DNA of 64,000 nucleotides from Rhodobacteraceae bacterium 63075 (GCA_003417655.1 QVMW01000002.1:211001-275000); one strand, 5' to 3'; counted from the stretch's first letter, positions 10,817 through 20,418 are shown. Made by a program: numbers and translations. Notes: generated by a model from the sequence alone, not told the origin.

Positions 10817-11926
10817 ATGAAAAACAACGCCCCCCGCCTGACCCCGCTCGCCGAAAGCCTGCCCGCAAACGTGCCCTTCGTCGGGCCCGACACGCACGAA
10901 CGCGAGAGGGGCGCGCCTTTCACCGCGCGCATCGGCGCGAATGAAAGCGTCTTCGGCCCCTCGCCCAAGGCCATCGCCGCGATGCAGGACGCCGCCCATG
11001 ACATCTGGAAATATGGCGACGCGGAGAGCCATGACCTGCGCCATGCGCTGGCCGCCCATCACGGCGTCGCACCTGAAAACATCATGGTGGGCGAAGGGAT
11101 CGACGGGCTGCTGGGATATCTCGTGCGCCTCTTCGTGACAGCGGGCGACCAGGTGGTCACCTCCGATGGCGCCTATCCGACCTTCAATTATCACGTCGCG
11201 GGCTACGGCGGGACGTTGCACAAGGTGCCCTACAAGGACGATGCCGAGGACCTGCCCGCGCTCATCGAAAAGGCGCGCGAGACCAGCGCGAAGCTTCTCT
11301 ACTTCGCCAATCCCGACAACCCGATGGCAAGCTGGGCCAGCGGCGCATCCATCGAGGCCGCGCTGGACGATCTGCCCGAGGGCTGCCTGCTGGTGCTCGA
11401 CGAGGCCTATATCGAGTTCGCCCCCGCAGGCACCGCCCCCGATATCGACGTGAACGATCCGCGTGTCATCCGCATGCGCACCTTTTCCAAGGCCTATGGC
11501 ATGGCCGGGGCGCGGGTGGGCTACGCGATGGGCGCGCCAGCGCTCATCACCGCCTTCAACAAGATCCGCAACCATTTCGGCATGAACCGCGCCGCCCAGG
11601 CCGGGGCGCTGGCCGCGCTCGAAGATCAGCCCTACCTGCAAACCGTGCTCACACGGGCCGAGGCCTCGCGCGCCGAGATCGCCCGCATCGCGGCAGAAAA
11701 CGGGCTCGCAGCGCTGACTTCGGCGACCAATTTCGTCGCCGTCGATTGCGGGCGAGATGCCGAGTATGCCCGCGCCGTGCTGGACGGGCTCTGCGCGCGG
11801 GGCGTCTTCGTGCGCATGCCCTTTGCCACCCCGCAAAACCGCTGCATCCGCATCAGCTGTGGCGCAGAGCCCGAGATGCAGGCGCTCGCAGCCACGCTTC
11901 CCAAGGTTCTGGAGGAGCTGTCCTGA
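10817..11926 (+). CDS. Class I/II PLP-dependent aminotransferase, HisC-like
   Basis: A 369-residue fold-type I aminotransferase. NPDNPMAS and the PLP lysine K225 in TFSKAYGMAGARVGYA are characteristic of the histidinol-phosphate aminotransferase subgroup, and a conserved arginine segment (RCIRISCG) lies near the C-terminus. It could serve histidine, phenylalanine/tyrosine or another amino acid; no other his genes are nearby. I chose ATG 10817 (MKNNAPRLTPL). The gene is divergent from the crotonase, with 129 nt between them. Confidence 0.82.
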   Translation: MKNNAPRLTPLAESLPANVPFVGPDTHERERGAPFTARIGANESVFGPSPKAIAAMQDAAHDIWKYGDAESHDLRHALAAHHGVAPENIMVGEGIDGLLGYLVRLFVTAGDQVVTSDGAYPTFNYHVAGYGGTLHKVPYKDDAEDLPALIEKARETSAKLLYFANPDNPMASWASGASIEAALDDLPEGCLLVLDEAYIEFAPAGTAPDIDVNDPRVIRMRTFSKAYGMAGARVGYAMGAPALITAFNKIRNHFGMNRAAQAGALAALEDQPYLQTVLTRAEASRAEIARIAAENGLAALTSATNFVAVDCGRDAEYARAVLDGLCARGVFVRMPFATPQNRCIRISCGAEPEMQALAATLPKVLEELS

Positions 11927-11993
11927 CGCTCGCGAAATCTTTTACTGACCATTAGCCATTCTGCGTTAATCTGGTCAGGCAAGGAGGTGCGAC

Positions 11994-12176
11994 GTGCGCG
12001 GCAGAGAAGTCTCTTCAGCCCCGGACTATACGGTGACATGCCTTGTCATGGGCTTCATCAACCTGCTCTGGGTGTTTTGCGTCATCTGGGCCTGGCTGGG
12101 CCTGCCGGCGGTCCTGGCCATTGGCTACTTTCTGAACTGGCTGATCATCCGGGCGGAGCGCTCAGAGCAGAGATAG
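11994..12176 (+). CDS. Small membrane protein, 60 residues
   Basis: GTG start at 11994 preceded by an excellent ribosome site (AAGGAGGTG, 4-5 nt upstream), which is the main reason to call it. The product has two hydrophobic stretches (about residues 16-33 and 35-50) and a charged C-terminus (RAERSEQR). It lies 67 nt after the HisC-like gene and its last 15 nt overlap the convergent NicO gene. As I recall, short proteins of this type beside aminotransferase genes in related bacteria are sometimes labelled histidinol-phosphate aminotransferase, which cannot be right for a 60-residue membrane protein. Function unknown. Confidence 0.7.
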   Translation: MRGREVSSAPDYTVTCLVMGFINLLWVFCVIWAWLGLPAVLAIGYFLNWLIIRAERSEQR

Positions 12177-13097
12177 CGCCGCCAGCGCGATCACCGTCCC
12201 CGCGCCGAGCTCCAGCCAGGCCGAGAGCCGCGCCGCCCGCGTTCCGTCCGCGCTCAGCTCGGCCAGCGTGTTCTGCCGGAAAAGCACCGCGCCGATGGCC
12301 ACGGCAACAGTCACACTCGCCGTCCCGAGCCCCATGGCGAAAGCGCCCATGATCCCGGCGGCTTCAAGTCCCAGACGCCATGTCAGGATCAGCAGGAACA
12401 ACGCGCCCGTGCAGGGCCGGATCGCGACCGCCCCGATCAGCATCAGCGCGTCGCGCAGGCCCGTGACCTCGGCGGCTTCTTCGGCAGTCGGCCCGTGCCT
12501 GTGCCCGCAGGAACAGCTCCCGTCTTCTTCAGCATGATGGCCATGCCCGTGATCATGATCATGATCATGATGCTGCTGCGCCGCCCCGCCGCGTGCGCCC
12601 ATGGCGCGCCGCAGCTTGCGCGCACCCCTGAGAGCCAGCCACGCTCCGACAAGGGCAATCGCGACATAGGAGGCTGGCGCAAGCCAGTCCTCGGCCAACC
12701 CGGTCATCGCCCCGCGTGTCAGCCCCAGCAGGAAGACCCCCGCATAGACCAGCAGAACGGCGCTCGCGGCCTGCGCGAGGCTCGACAGCACGGCCAATGA
12801 ACTCAGTCGCAGGAGCGGCACCTGCCGCGCCGCGCCGTAGCCGCCGATCAGCAGCTTTCCATGCCCCGGTCCCGCCGCGTGAAAGAACCCGTAAGCGAAG
12901 CACAGGCTCATGAGCCCGGCAAGCGCCCCCGGCTCACCCGCCTTGAGCTGGCGCAGCAGGCCGGCCATGGCGTTCTGCACGTCCCGCTGGCCCTCGGCCG
13001 CCCAGGCCGAGAGCTCCCGCGCCCCGCCGAAGCCCCAGAGCCAGAGCGCCAGAGCGGCCAGCGCGAGAAACCCGAAGATCAGGACCCAGCGGCGCAT
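12162..13097 (-). CDS. NicO/RcnA-type nickel-cobalt (metal) transporter
   Basis: A 311-residue membrane protein with about six hydrophobic segments. Family motif [11 protein letters not shown] lies near residue 74, a histidine-rich cytoplasmic loop ([17 protein letters not shown] followed by CSCGHRHG) near residues 175-202, and a second motif region [16 protein letters not shown]. The protein most likely exports or handles Ni, Co or Zn. Its start overlaps the upstream DUF1007 gene by 19 nt, the usual pairing. The histidine loop is encoded by a short GATCAT tandem repeat. Confidence 0.88.
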   Translation of the reverse strand: MRRWVLIFGFLALAALALWLWGFGGARELSAWAAEGQRDVQNAMAGLLRQLKAGEPGALAGLMSLCFAYGFFHAAGPGHGKLLIGGYGAARQVPLLRLSSLAVLSSLAQAASAVLLVYAGVFLLGLTRGAMTGLAEDWLAPASYVAIALVGAWLALRGARKLRRAMGARGGAAQQHHDHDHDHGHGHHAEEDGSCSCGHRHGPTAEEAAEVTGLRDALMLIGAVAIRPCTGALFLLILTWRLGLEAAGIMGAFAMGLGTASVTVAVAIGAVLFRQNTLAELSADGTRAARLSAWLELGAGTVIALAALSLL

Positions 13098-13717
13098 GTC
13101 ACCACGATCTCATCTGCAAAGGCTTCTCCGACCTCGGGAAAGTCGGCCTCCGGATCATCAATCTCGTCACCCATCATGTTCTGGACCATGCGCGATGCCG
13201 CGTTCACATCGGCCTTGCGAATTTCCGCCTTGCAGCCCTCGGGCAGATCGACCCCGATCCCGAGATCATAAGCCGTGTAATAGGTCGGGTCATAGGCCTT
13301 GAGGCTGACCCTTGTGCGCGGCGCGTCGAAGGCGCGGAAATGGCGCGAGACGATCTGCCCCGCGTCAAGCCGCGTGCCGCGCCCCTCGGGCGGCCCGAGC
13401 GTCACCTTGCTGCCCGAGGCTGCCGCGTAAAGATCCCCCTCGAAACCCTCGATCCAGTTGAGATCGAACCCCTCCAGCGCGCGCCTCTCCTGCTCGGTGA
13501 GCTTCCCGTCGAAGTCCGCATCGAGCTCCATGTCTTCAAGCACCAGAAGTGAGTAGAGCTCGTCATAGCGCCATGTCACATCAACCCCGATGATCTCGCC
13601 CGAAGCGTTTGGCACCAGCCTCAGCCCCGTCTCCACGAAGATATGCGGATGCGCCACGGCTGGCTGGCTGGCCAGCAAGGCGCATGCCGATAAAAGGGTG
13701 AGGAGAAACGGTTTCAT
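13079..13717 (-). CDS. DUF1007 family periplasmic protein
   Basis: A 212-residue protein with a signal peptide ([18 protein letters not shown], cleavage near AVAHPH) and the DUF1007 hallmark start HPHIFVET of the mature protein. Histidines and acidic residues early in the mature chain could bind metal. This family is commonly found immediately upstream of NicO-type transporters and is thought to deliver metal; here the two genes overlap by 19 nt. The ATG at 13717 is chosen because it begins the signal peptide; the frame is open further upstream without a better start. Confidence 0.88.
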   Translation of the reverse strand: MKPFLLTLLSACALLASQPAVAHPHIFVETGLRLVPNASGEIIGVDVTWRYDELYSLLVLEDMELDADFDGKLTEQERRALEGFDLNWIEGFEGDLYAAASGSKVTLGPPEGRGTRLDAGQIVSRHFRAFDAPRTRVSLKAYDPTYYTAYDLGIGVDLPEGCKAEIRKADVNAASRMVQNMMGDEIDDPEADFPEVGEAFADEIVVTCAAGS

Positions 13718-13784
13718 GTGGATGGTATAGAAAGCAAGGCGCTGCCCCGCAACAGGGCTGCGCCGCATAGGCAAGGTGCCGCCT

Positions 13785-14726
13785 TCAGGCCTTGGCCTTG
13801 CGCTGCTCGGGGTGCAGCGAGGCCCCGAGGATATGATCGGCGCGATGGATCACGTGGTTGGCACTGGAGCACAGGAGCGGATCGGGCTCACCGACAACCT
13901 CGTAGTCCTTTCCGGGATAATCGACGCTGGCGAGGAAATGGCGCATGCAGGCCAGCCGCGCGCGCTTCTTGTCGTTGGACTTTATGACCGTCCAGGGCGC
14001 ATCGGCGGTGTCGGTGTAGAAGAACATCGCCTCCTTGGCCTCGGTGTAATCATCCCATTTGGCAAGGCTCGCCTTGTCGATGGGGCTCAGCTTCCATTGC
14101 TTGAGCGGGTCGGTTTCGCGCGAGTCGAAGCGCCGTTTCTGCTCATCCTGCGTGACCGAGAACCAGTATTTGTAGAGCCGGATTCCCGAGCGCGTGAGCA
14201 TCCGCTCGAGGTCCGGCGTCTGGCGCATGAATTCGAGGTATTCGTTCGGCTGGCAGAACCCCATCACCCGCTCGACCCCCGCGCGGTTATACCACGAGCG
14301 GTCATAGAGCACGATCTCGCCCGCTGTCGGCAGATGCTCGATATAGCGCTGGAAATACCACTGGCCGCGTTCCACGTCTGTCGGCTTGTTGAGCGCGACA
14401 ACACGCGCGGTGCGCGGGTTGAGATGCTCTGTGAAGCGCTTGATCGTGCCGCCCTTGCCGGCCGCATCGCGCCCCTCGAAGAGCATGACGAACCTCTCGC
14501 CCGTGTCCTGCGCCCAGAGCTGCACCTTCAAAAGTTCAGCCTGAAGCACAGCCTTCTGCGCCTCGTAGTCCTGTCTCGGAAGCTTGTCCGTATAAGGGTA
14601 AATCCCGTCCTCGAAGGCGCGGCGCACATCTTCGAGCGTGGGCGCGCTGGCTGTTTTGAGCAAATCTTCCGTGGCGCTGGCAGCCCGCGCCTTGCCATTC
14701 GCGGTCTCGTTTGTCTTGGCAGTCAT
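13785..14726 (-). CDS. ppk2: Polyphosphate kinase 2 family protein
   Basis: A 313-residue PPK2 enzyme that transfers phosphate between polyphosphate and nucleotides. Walker A is FEGRDAAGKGGTIKR (about residue 88), the lid/Walker B block is LYDRSWYNRAGVERVMGFC, and the family segments YKYWFSVTQDEQKRRF and RWxx-type WKLSPIDKASLAKWDDY follow. Class I single-domain length. Two ATGs are possible (14732 and 14726); the second has AGGAA at an optimal 6-nt spacing, the first has almost none. Whether it prefers ADP or GDP cannot be read. Confidence 0.93.
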   Translation of the reverse strand: MTAKTNETANGKARAASATEDLLKTASAPTLEDVRRAFEDGIYPYTDKLPRQDYEAQKAVLQAELLKVQLWAQDTGERFVMLFEGRDAAGKGGTIKRFTEHLNPRTARVVALNKPTDVERGQWYFQRYIEHLPTAGEIVLYDRSWYNRAGVERVMGFCQPNEYLEFMRQTPDLERMLTRSGIRLYKYWFSVTQDEQKRRFDSRETDPLKQWKLSPIDKASLAKWDDYTEAKEAMFFYTDTADAPWTVIKSNDKKRARLACMRHFLASVDYPGKDYEVVGEPDPLLCSSANHVIHRADHILGASLHPEQRKAKA

Positions 14727-14839
14727 GCGCATTTCCTCTTCACTGTCTTACGGAATGCAATTCTAAAGCACTCCGCCGCAGAACGCCTTGACCTCGCTCA
14801 ACTCCTGCCGCTTTGTCAGGGCATGCACAGGAGAGCGAC

Positions 14840-15277
14840 ATGAGGGCATTGCTGCAACGCGTCAAAGAGGCCGCCGTTGATGTCGGTGAAGAGCGCATGG
14901 GCGCCTGCGGGCCGGGGCTGCTCGTCCTTGTCTGTGCCATGCAGGGCGATGGCGAGGCCGAGGCCGACAAGCTGGCGGCAAAGATATCCAAACTGCGTAT
15001 CTTCAAGGATGACGCAGGCAGGATGAACCGCTCCATCACGGATATCGGCGGCGCAGCGCTGGTTGTCAGCCAGTTCACCCTCGCAGCCGACACATCACGC
15101 GGCAACCGCCCCGGCTTCTCCGCTGCCGCCCCGCCGGAGGACGGCGAGCGGCTTTACGAGTATTTCGCAGAGGCGCTGCGCGGCCTCGGGATCCCCGTCG
15201 AGACCGGCCGCTTCGGCGCGGATATGCAAGTGAGCCTCGTCAATGACGGGCCGGTGACGATCTGGGTCGAGACCTGA
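14840..15277 (+). CDS. dtd: D-aminoacyl-tRNA deacylase
   Basis: A 145-residue DTD enzyme that hydrolyses D-amino acids (and glycine from tRNA-Ala) off tRNA. It shows the N-terminal MRALLQRV, the active-site SQFTLAAD segment (about residue 76) and the Gly-Pro motif near the C-terminus (VNDGPVTIW). Start ATG 14840 has CAGGAG 8 nt upstream. It is divergent from ppk2. Immediately after it the base composition drops markedly. Confidence 0.95.
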   Translation: MRALLQRVKEAAVDVGEERMGACGPGLLVLVCAMQGDGEAEADKLAAKISKLRIFKDDAGRMNRSITDIGGAALVVSQFTLAADTSRGNRPGFSAAAPPEDGERLYEYFAEALRGLGIPVETGRFGADMQVSLVNDGPVTIWVET

Positions 15278-15498
15278 GGCCGCACCGGGCGGAGCTTCGG
15301 CAAAGCGCGCCGCAAGTGCTTTTTGCTGCGCCATAAACCAATGGCAGCGATGCGCAGGGAGAGGGCTTTGCAAAGTTTGGCTCGTTTCCCGACAGTGGCC
15401 GTTCGTGCGGCGAAAGCAGGGCGAGAGCCCACTCGTTGACGTTATCGTGCGAACCAGCGACTGTCGGATTGCAGAAATGTGAACGAAGCGGAGCAGCA

Positions 15499-16458
15499 GT
15501 GATTGATCGTAGTATTAGAGCAGCGTTGCGAAAGTATAAATTGTCGGGTTTGGCCCTGTTTTCTCTGTTGGGTTTGGGGTCAGCTTATGCGGTTAATTTA
15601 GCTGGCTTCCTTGTATTCTTACCTCGCCAAATGTGGGGTTTGGTGGACGCGAATTTTGTCACCAGCTACTTTTTGAGGTTTTCAGCTATGCTGGCGCTCG
15701 CTTTTTTGGCGTCTCGTTATTCCGGCTACATGCTTACGTCTTTATTCTCCTTCATTTGCTTCCCAGTCGCTGTAACAAGGCTTCTAATTAAGAAATCAGG
15801 CCGGAGGCTAATACGCATTATGGGCTACCGTGCTGCTGTAGATGGCAGAACGAGCATGCTACTTCGCCACGATGCGCAAGAAAGAGATGGAAGCAGCCTG
15901 GCCGACCTCGAGGCCATAGCCAAGTGGGTTTACCAATCAGAAATTGCACGCACAGTGGTAGCCCTAGTGTATATCTCAGGACGGGTTAGAGGCAGAGTCG
16001 GTTACCGTGTTGACTACTATACTATCCCGCTGCAGCTACTGGTGGTTTTGGCCGTCTTGTCTGCCGTTTATACCACGATCCAGGGAAGTCTAATTCTCCT
16101 CGCTCTTGCGGTGTTCTTAGTGTTTGCGCTCTCTCCAACGCCTTATGACATCTATTATGATAAACCGTACTACGAGGCCAATATTCCTTTGCTCACAGTG
16201 CTAAAATTTAACTTGTCAAAACTAATATCAATCCAGAAAGTTACACTATTGGCGCTTACGATTTCATTTGCAGGAGGGGTCTTGCACCATCTAAGTCTGG
16301 TGAGGGAAACTAGAATGCTCAAATTTTCTGGCGAGGTAGATGTTAGTGGCTCTCTTGTCATGACTTCAAATTCTGGTTTTGTAATTCATAGTTCTGAATT
16401 TGGATACAAGTTTATTCCGATCGAAGGAACGCAAATCGAGGAATTGGTGAAACATTGA
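15499..16458 (+). CDS. Orphan multi-pass membrane protein, AT-rich
   Basis: A 319-residue protein I do not recognise. It has about six hydrophobic stretches: two or three in the first 100 residues (for example LSGLALFSLLGLGSAYAV and LTSLFSFICFPVAV), a pair around residues 180-215 (LQLLVVLAVLSAVYTTI, LILLALAVFLVFAL), and one near 255. A short charged tail follows. Codon use and G+C (about 45 percent by eye) differ sharply from neighbours, suggesting recent acquisition. The start is uncertain: GTG 15499 with GCGGAG upstream is chosen; TTG 15436 is an in-frame alternative. No mobility gene is adjacent. Confidence 0.6.
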   Translation: MIDRSIRAALRKYKLSGLALFSLLGLGSAYAVNLAGFLVFLPRQMWGLVDANFVTSYFLRFSAMLALAFLASRYSGYMLTSLFSFICFPVAVTRLLIKKSGRRLIRIMGYRAAVDGRTSMLLRHDAQERDGSSLADLEAIAKWVYQSEIARTVVALVYISGRVRGRVGYRVDYYTIPLQLLVVLAVLSAVYTTIQGSLILLALAVFLVFALSPTPYDIYYDKPYYEANIPLLTVLKFNLSKLISIQKVTLLALTISFAGGVLHHLSLVRETRMLKFSGEVDVSGSLVMTSNSGFVIHSSEFGYKFIPIEGTQIEELVKH

Positions 16459-16628
16459 AAAAGGCAGCTTTGTCATCGTCCGCAAGGCGGCCTCTCGATT
16501 GATCGTCCGTGAAAGTCCGCTTTGACAAGCTCCACCGTTTCGCACCATGTCTCCTTAGGGCTGACAGCGGCCATCGCTCGCGACGGCATGACCGGCAACA
16601 GCTCCCGCCATCCCAGCGCCCAGCCCCC

Positions 16629-17831
16629 TTAAGCCAGCGCCCTGGCCGCCGCCTCCAGCGCGCCGCCGCCACGCGGCAGCTTGATGGCCTCAAAAGCCGC
16701 CTCCATCGCGCCAAGCGCCCCCATGACCATGCCGGCATTCACATGGCCCATATGGCCAATACGGAAGAAGCCCTCGCCCGCCGGGTCCTCCTCGGTGCTC
16801 ATGCCCAGCCCGATCCCGAGCGTGACGCCCGCCTCGCCCTCCGTCCAGCGGCGCAGGCGCAGACCATATTCCTTGCCGACATGCAGCGCCGTCACCGCGC
16901 AGGACCGGTGGCCGCACTCGGCCACGTTGAGCGCGAGCGGGCCGCCCGCGCCCCAGGCCTCGCAGGCCGCCCAGATCGCCCCGGCAAGCCGCGCATGGCG
17001 CTGCCAGATCGCTTCCAGCCCTTCGGCTTCGATCATGTCCAGCGCAGCGCGCAGGCCATAGAGGTGATGCGTCGGCGCGGTGCCGCCGAAATACTGGTAG
17101 AACATCTGAGGCTGTGCGCGCGGGACCCAGTCCCAGTAGCGGCTCACACGGGCCATGGCGCGGCGCTGCGCCGCCGCCTTCTCGCTGAAGAAGACAAGGC
17201 CCAGCCCCGGCGGCACCATCAACCCCTTCTGCGACGCCGCAACGACGACATCGACGCCCCATTCATCCATCTCGAACCGATCGCAACCCAGCGAGGCGAT
17301 GCAATCGACCATCAGCAGCGCGTCATGCCCCGCCGCGTCCATCGCGGCGCGAATGGCGCGAATGTCGTTGCGGATCGAAGTCGACGTATCGACATGGGTG
17401 CAGAGCACAGCCTTGATCCGGCCCGCCCCGTCCGCGCGAAGCGCCTCTTCCAGCCGCGCCGGATCAGCCGGAGCCTTTAGGCCGAAATCGAGCGGCTGAA
17501 CCTCGGCACCGAGCCCAGAGGCCATTTCCGCCCAGCCCACGCCGAAACGTCCGTTGTAAAGCCCAAGCACGGTTTCACCCGGCGCGATCACATTGGCCAG
17601 AGCCGCCTCCCATGCGCCATGCCCATTGGCGATATAGATCGCGGCATGGCGCTTCGTCCGCGCGACCGCCCTGAGATCACGGGTCAGCCCTTCCATCATG
17701 TCGGGCAACTCGCCCTCGTAGATGTTGGGCGCGGCCCGGTGCATGGCGCGCAGGACCGCATCGGGCATCACCGATGGCCCCGGAATGGCCAGATACCCGC
17801 GCCCGCCTGCGCCTTGGATCGTCTTTTGCAT
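16629..17831 (-). CDS. Class V aminotransferase, alanine/serine--glyoxylate type
   Basis: A 400-residue fold-type I enzyme of the alanine-glyoxylate / serine-glyoxylate aminotransferase group. It begins with GRGYLAIPGPSVMPDAVLRAM, has a CTHVDTSTSIRNDI substrate segment, MVDCIASLG with the PLP-ring Asp, and PLP lysine K202 in ASQKGLMVPPGLG. The likely amino acceptor is glyoxylate; the donor cannot be fixed. No serine-cycle genes are nearby. It is divergent from the ABC exporter, with 153 nt between the start codons; a degenerate match to the core of the 3' repeat (GGAAATATCC near 17858) lies there. Confidence 0.88.
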   Translation of the reverse strand: MQKTIQGAGGRGYLAIPGPSVMPDAVLRAMHRAAPNIYEGELPDMMEGLTRDLRAVARTKRHAAIYIANGHGAWEAALANVIAPGETVLGLYNGRFGVGWAEMASGLGAEVQPLDFGLKAPADPARLEEALRADGAGRIKAVLCTHVDTSTSIRNDIRAIRAAMDAAGHDALLMVDCIASLGCDRFEMDEWGVDVVVAASQKGLMVPPGLGLVFFSEKAAAQRRAMARVSRYWDWVPRAQPQMFYQYFGGTAPTHHLYGLRAALDMIEAEGLEAIWQRHARLAGAIWAACEAWGAGGPLALNVAECGHRSCAVTALHVGKEYGLRLRRWTEGEAGVTLGIGLGMSTEEDPAGEGFFRIGHMGHVNAGMVMGALGAMEAAFEAIKLPRGGGALEAAARALA

Positions 17832-17984
17832 GGGCTGCGTCCCGGTCTTGCCTCGAGGAAATATCCGCCGACTGTAGCCGCACGCGGGGCGGCGTCAATG
17901 GCGCGCGCGAAACCCCGAGCGCTTGCCACGCGCTCACCCCTTCTCTAAAGCGGGTGGAACGGGAAAACAGCCGGGCGGCGCTTC

Positions 17985-19868
17985 ATGTCTGACGACGCAC
18001 AACACAGCCGAAAGCTCTTTCGCTGGCTATGGGAAAACTACCTGCACCGCTTTCGTGCGTTCCTCGTGCTGGCAATGATCTTCATGGTCATCGAAGGCTC
18101 GATGCTCGGCGCGCTCAGCTACATCATGCGCCCGATGTTCGACACCGTCTTCATCGCGGGTAACGAAGGGGCGATCGGATGGGTCGCGCTGGCGATCTTC
18201 TGCATCTTCGCGGGCCGCGCCGTGGCCGCCGTGGGCCAGAAAGTGACGCTGGCCTATATCATGCAGAAGATGGCGGCGGCGCTCCGGACCGATCTGCTCG
18301 CCCATATCATGCGCCAGGACGGCACCTTTCACCAGACCCATCCGCCGGGTTTTCTCATCCAGCGGGTGCAGGCCGACGTGATGGCGATCAACGATGGCTG
18401 GCGCGCCGTCGTCATGGGCGCGGGGCGCGATTTCGTCACGCTGCTGGTGCTCATGGGCGTGGCCATCTCGGTGGACTGGGTCTGGACGCTGGTGGCGCTC
18501 ATCGGCGCACCGCTCGTGCTTGCGCCCACGCGGCTGGCGCAGCGCTTCGTCCGCGCCCGCGCCCGCGAGGCGCGCGATCTTGGCGCGCGGCTGGCAACGC
18601 GGCTCGACGAGGTGTTTCACGGCATCGTGCCGGTGAAGCTCAACCGGCTCGAAGACTATCAGAGCCGCCAGTACGGCGCGCTCACCGATGACCTGGTCAA
18701 GGCCGAGGTCAGGGCCCATGCGGGCAGCGCCGTCATGCCGGGGCTGATCGACCTCATGTCCGGGCTCGGCTTCGTCGGCGTGCTGATCTACGGCGGCTCC
18801 GAGATCATCTCCGGCGAAAAGACCGTCGGCCAGTTCATGTCCTTCTTCACCGCCATCGGCTTCGCCTTCGAGCCCTTGCGCCGCCTCGGCGCGGTGAGCG
18901 GCGCATGGCAGATCGCCGCCAGCGGGATCGAGCGGCTGCGCGAGCTTCTGGAGATGCAGCCCCGGCTCACCTCTCCGGCCGATCCGAAACCCGCGCCCGA
19001 GGGCACGCCGGAGATCGCACTGAGGGACGTCCACCTGTCCTATGGCGACACGAAAGTGCTTTCGGGAGCCACGCTGACGGCCCATGCGGGCAAGACGACC
19101 GCCCTTGTCGGGGCCTCCGGCGCTGGCAAATCGACCGTGTTCAACCTGCTCACCCGGCTGGTGGACCCCGACAATGGCTTCGTGACCATCGGCGGCATCA
19201 AGACGAGCGAGATGACGCTGGCCGAGCTGCGCGGCCTCTTTTCGGTGGTCAGCCAGGACGCCGCACTCTTCGACGAGACCCTGCGCGAGAACATCCTGCT
19301 GGGCCGCACGGATGTGAGCGACGCGCGGCTGCGCGAAGTGCTCGACGCCGCCCATGTGAGCGACTTCCTGCCCCAGCTTTCGGACGGGCTCGACAGCCCC
19401 GTCGGCCCGCGCGGCTCGAACCTCTCGGGCGGCCAGCGCCAGCGCGTGGCGATTGCCCGCGCGCTCTTGCGCGACACGCCGATCCTGCTGCTGGACGAGG
19501 CCACGTCGGCGCTGGATGCCAAGTCCGAAGCGGTTGTCCAGCAGGCGCTGGAACGGCTCTCCAAGGGCCGGACGACGCTGGTGATCGCGCATCGGCTTTC
19601 GACAGTGCGGGACGCGGACAAGATCGTCGTGATGGAGGCGGGCAGCATCGTGGACGAGGGGCGGCACGAGGATCTGCTCGCGCGCGGTGGGCTCTATGCC
19701 GGCCTGCATGAGCTCCAGTTCAAGACCGGCGGCGAGACGGCCGATAAGCGCGCGCTAGATCGTGCGGGTCGGCACCGCAAAAATAGCGCAGGAGCAAAAC
19801 CAGGTTCCGCGCCCCCCTACGCAGCCAGCCTTCTGTCTCGTATCTTCGGGCGCTGGTCAGGGCGATAA
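17985..19868 (+). CDS. ABC exporter, fused permease-ATPase (MsbA-like)
   Basis: A 627-residue half-transporter that presumably works as a homodimer in the inner membrane. Six hydrophobic helices occupy residues 20-310. The ATPase domain has Walker A GASGAGKST (about 375), a Q-loop VVSQDAALF, signature LSGGQRQR (about 479), Walker B ILLLDEATSALD and switch H in IAHRLST. The substrate may be lipid A, a phospholipid or a drug. The normal end of such proteins would fall near FKTGGE; here about 45 further basic residues run antisense over the end of the convergent glycosyltransferase gene. Confidence 0.9.
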   Translation: MSDDAQHSRKLFRWLWENYLHRFRAFLVLAMIFMVIEGSMLGALSYIMRPMFDTVFIAGNEGAIGWVALAIFCIFAGRAVAAVGQKVTLAYIMQKMAAALRTDLLAHIMRQDGTFHQTHPPGFLIQRVQADVMAINDGWRAVVMGAGRDFVTLLVLMGVAISVDWVWTLVALIGAPLVLAPTRLAQRFVRARAREARDLGARLATRLDEVFHGIVPVKLNRLEDYQSRQYGALTDDLVKAEVRAHAGSAVMPGLIDLMSGLGFVGVLIYGGSEIISGEKTVGQFMSFFTAIGFAFEPLRRLGAVSGAWQIAASGIERLRELLEMQPRLTSPADPKPAPEGTPEIALRDVHLSYGDTKVLSGATLTAHAGKTTALVGASGAGKSTVFNLLTRLVDPDNGFVTIGGIKTSEMTLAELRGLFSVVSQDAALFDETLRENILLGRTDVSDARLREVLDAAHVSDFLPQLSDGLDSPVGPRGSNLSGGQRQRVAIARALLRDTPILLLDEATSALDAKSEAVVQQALERLSKGRTTLVIAHRLSTVRDADKIVVMEAGSIVDEGRHEDLLARGGLYAGLHELQFKTGGETADKRALDRAGRHRKNSAGAKPGSAPPYAASLLSRIFGRWSGR

Positions 19869-20418
19869 ATCCGGCGCGGCGAAAGCGCCCCCTGAGCTTG
19901 CGCGCCATCGCGACATCTTCCATCAGCGGAAGCTCGGGATAGCCGCCCAACTCGTCCAGAAGCCCGACTTCGACAAGCAGCGCCTGATCGCCATAAGGCA
20001 GCCCGAACAGCCTCGAACGCAAGTTCGCCCAGCCTGCCACGATCCGCGGCGCCGGTCCTGTCGCGGTGAAGGCCAGGTCACCATGGGCCGCCATGCCGCG
20101 ATGCTGGTTGATATGAGCCCGAACCGCGCCCGCCCAGCCCGCCTCCAGCACGGTGTCGGCATGGAGGATGAGCAGCCATTCGCCCTGCGCCACCGCCACA
20201 CCGCGCGCAATTTGCGCGCCGCGCCCCGGCGCGCCCTCGGCCCAGACCGCCCCGGCGCTCTCGGCAATGGCGCGCGTGGCGTCCCGCGAGCCGCCATCGG
20301 AAAGGACAAGCTCGCGGATCAACCCGGCTTCGAGCCCCTCGCCCAGCGCGCCGAGCGTGGCAGGCAAGCCCGCCTCGCCGTCGAGCACCGGGATGATGAC
20401 AGAGATCGGCGCGCGCAT
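19720..20418 (-). CDS. TIGR04283-type family 2 glycosyltransferase
   Basis: A 232-residue GT-A glycosyltransferase with SVIIPVLDGEAGLPATLGAL at the N-terminus, LVLSDGGSRDAT, and the metal-binding region ILHADTVL. The C-terminal YGDQALLV, LGGYPELPLMEDVAMARKL and RYETEGWLRRG match the small glycosyltransferase family (TIGR04283) that often co-occurs with TIGR04282 proteins; a TIGR04282-type gene is present at 49.8 kb. Acceptor unknown. The start at 20418 faces ygfZ across 64 nt, and the 3' end overlaps the ABC gene by 149 nt. Confidence 0.85.
   Translation of the reverse strand: MRAPISVIIPVLDGEAGLPATLGALGEGLEAGLIRELVLSDGGSRDATRAIAESAGAVWAEGAPGRGAQIARGVAVAQGEWLLILHADTVLEAGWAGAVRAHINQHRGMAAHGDLAFTATGPAPRIVAGWANLRSRLFGLPYGDQALLVEVGLLDELGGYPELPLMEDVAMARKLRGRFRRAGFIALTSARRYETEGWLRRGARNLVLLLRYFCGADPHDLARAYRPSRRRS

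Noticed and set aside
10688..11836. Upstream extension of the crotonase frame across the aminotransferase gene
   Set aside because: A strong ribosome site and a normal start exist at 10687; the extension is antisense to a clear aminotransferase.
12549..12575. GATCAT tandem repeats as a regulatory or CRISPR-like array
   Set aside because: They encode the His-Asp-rich loop of the NicO transporter and have no spacer structure.
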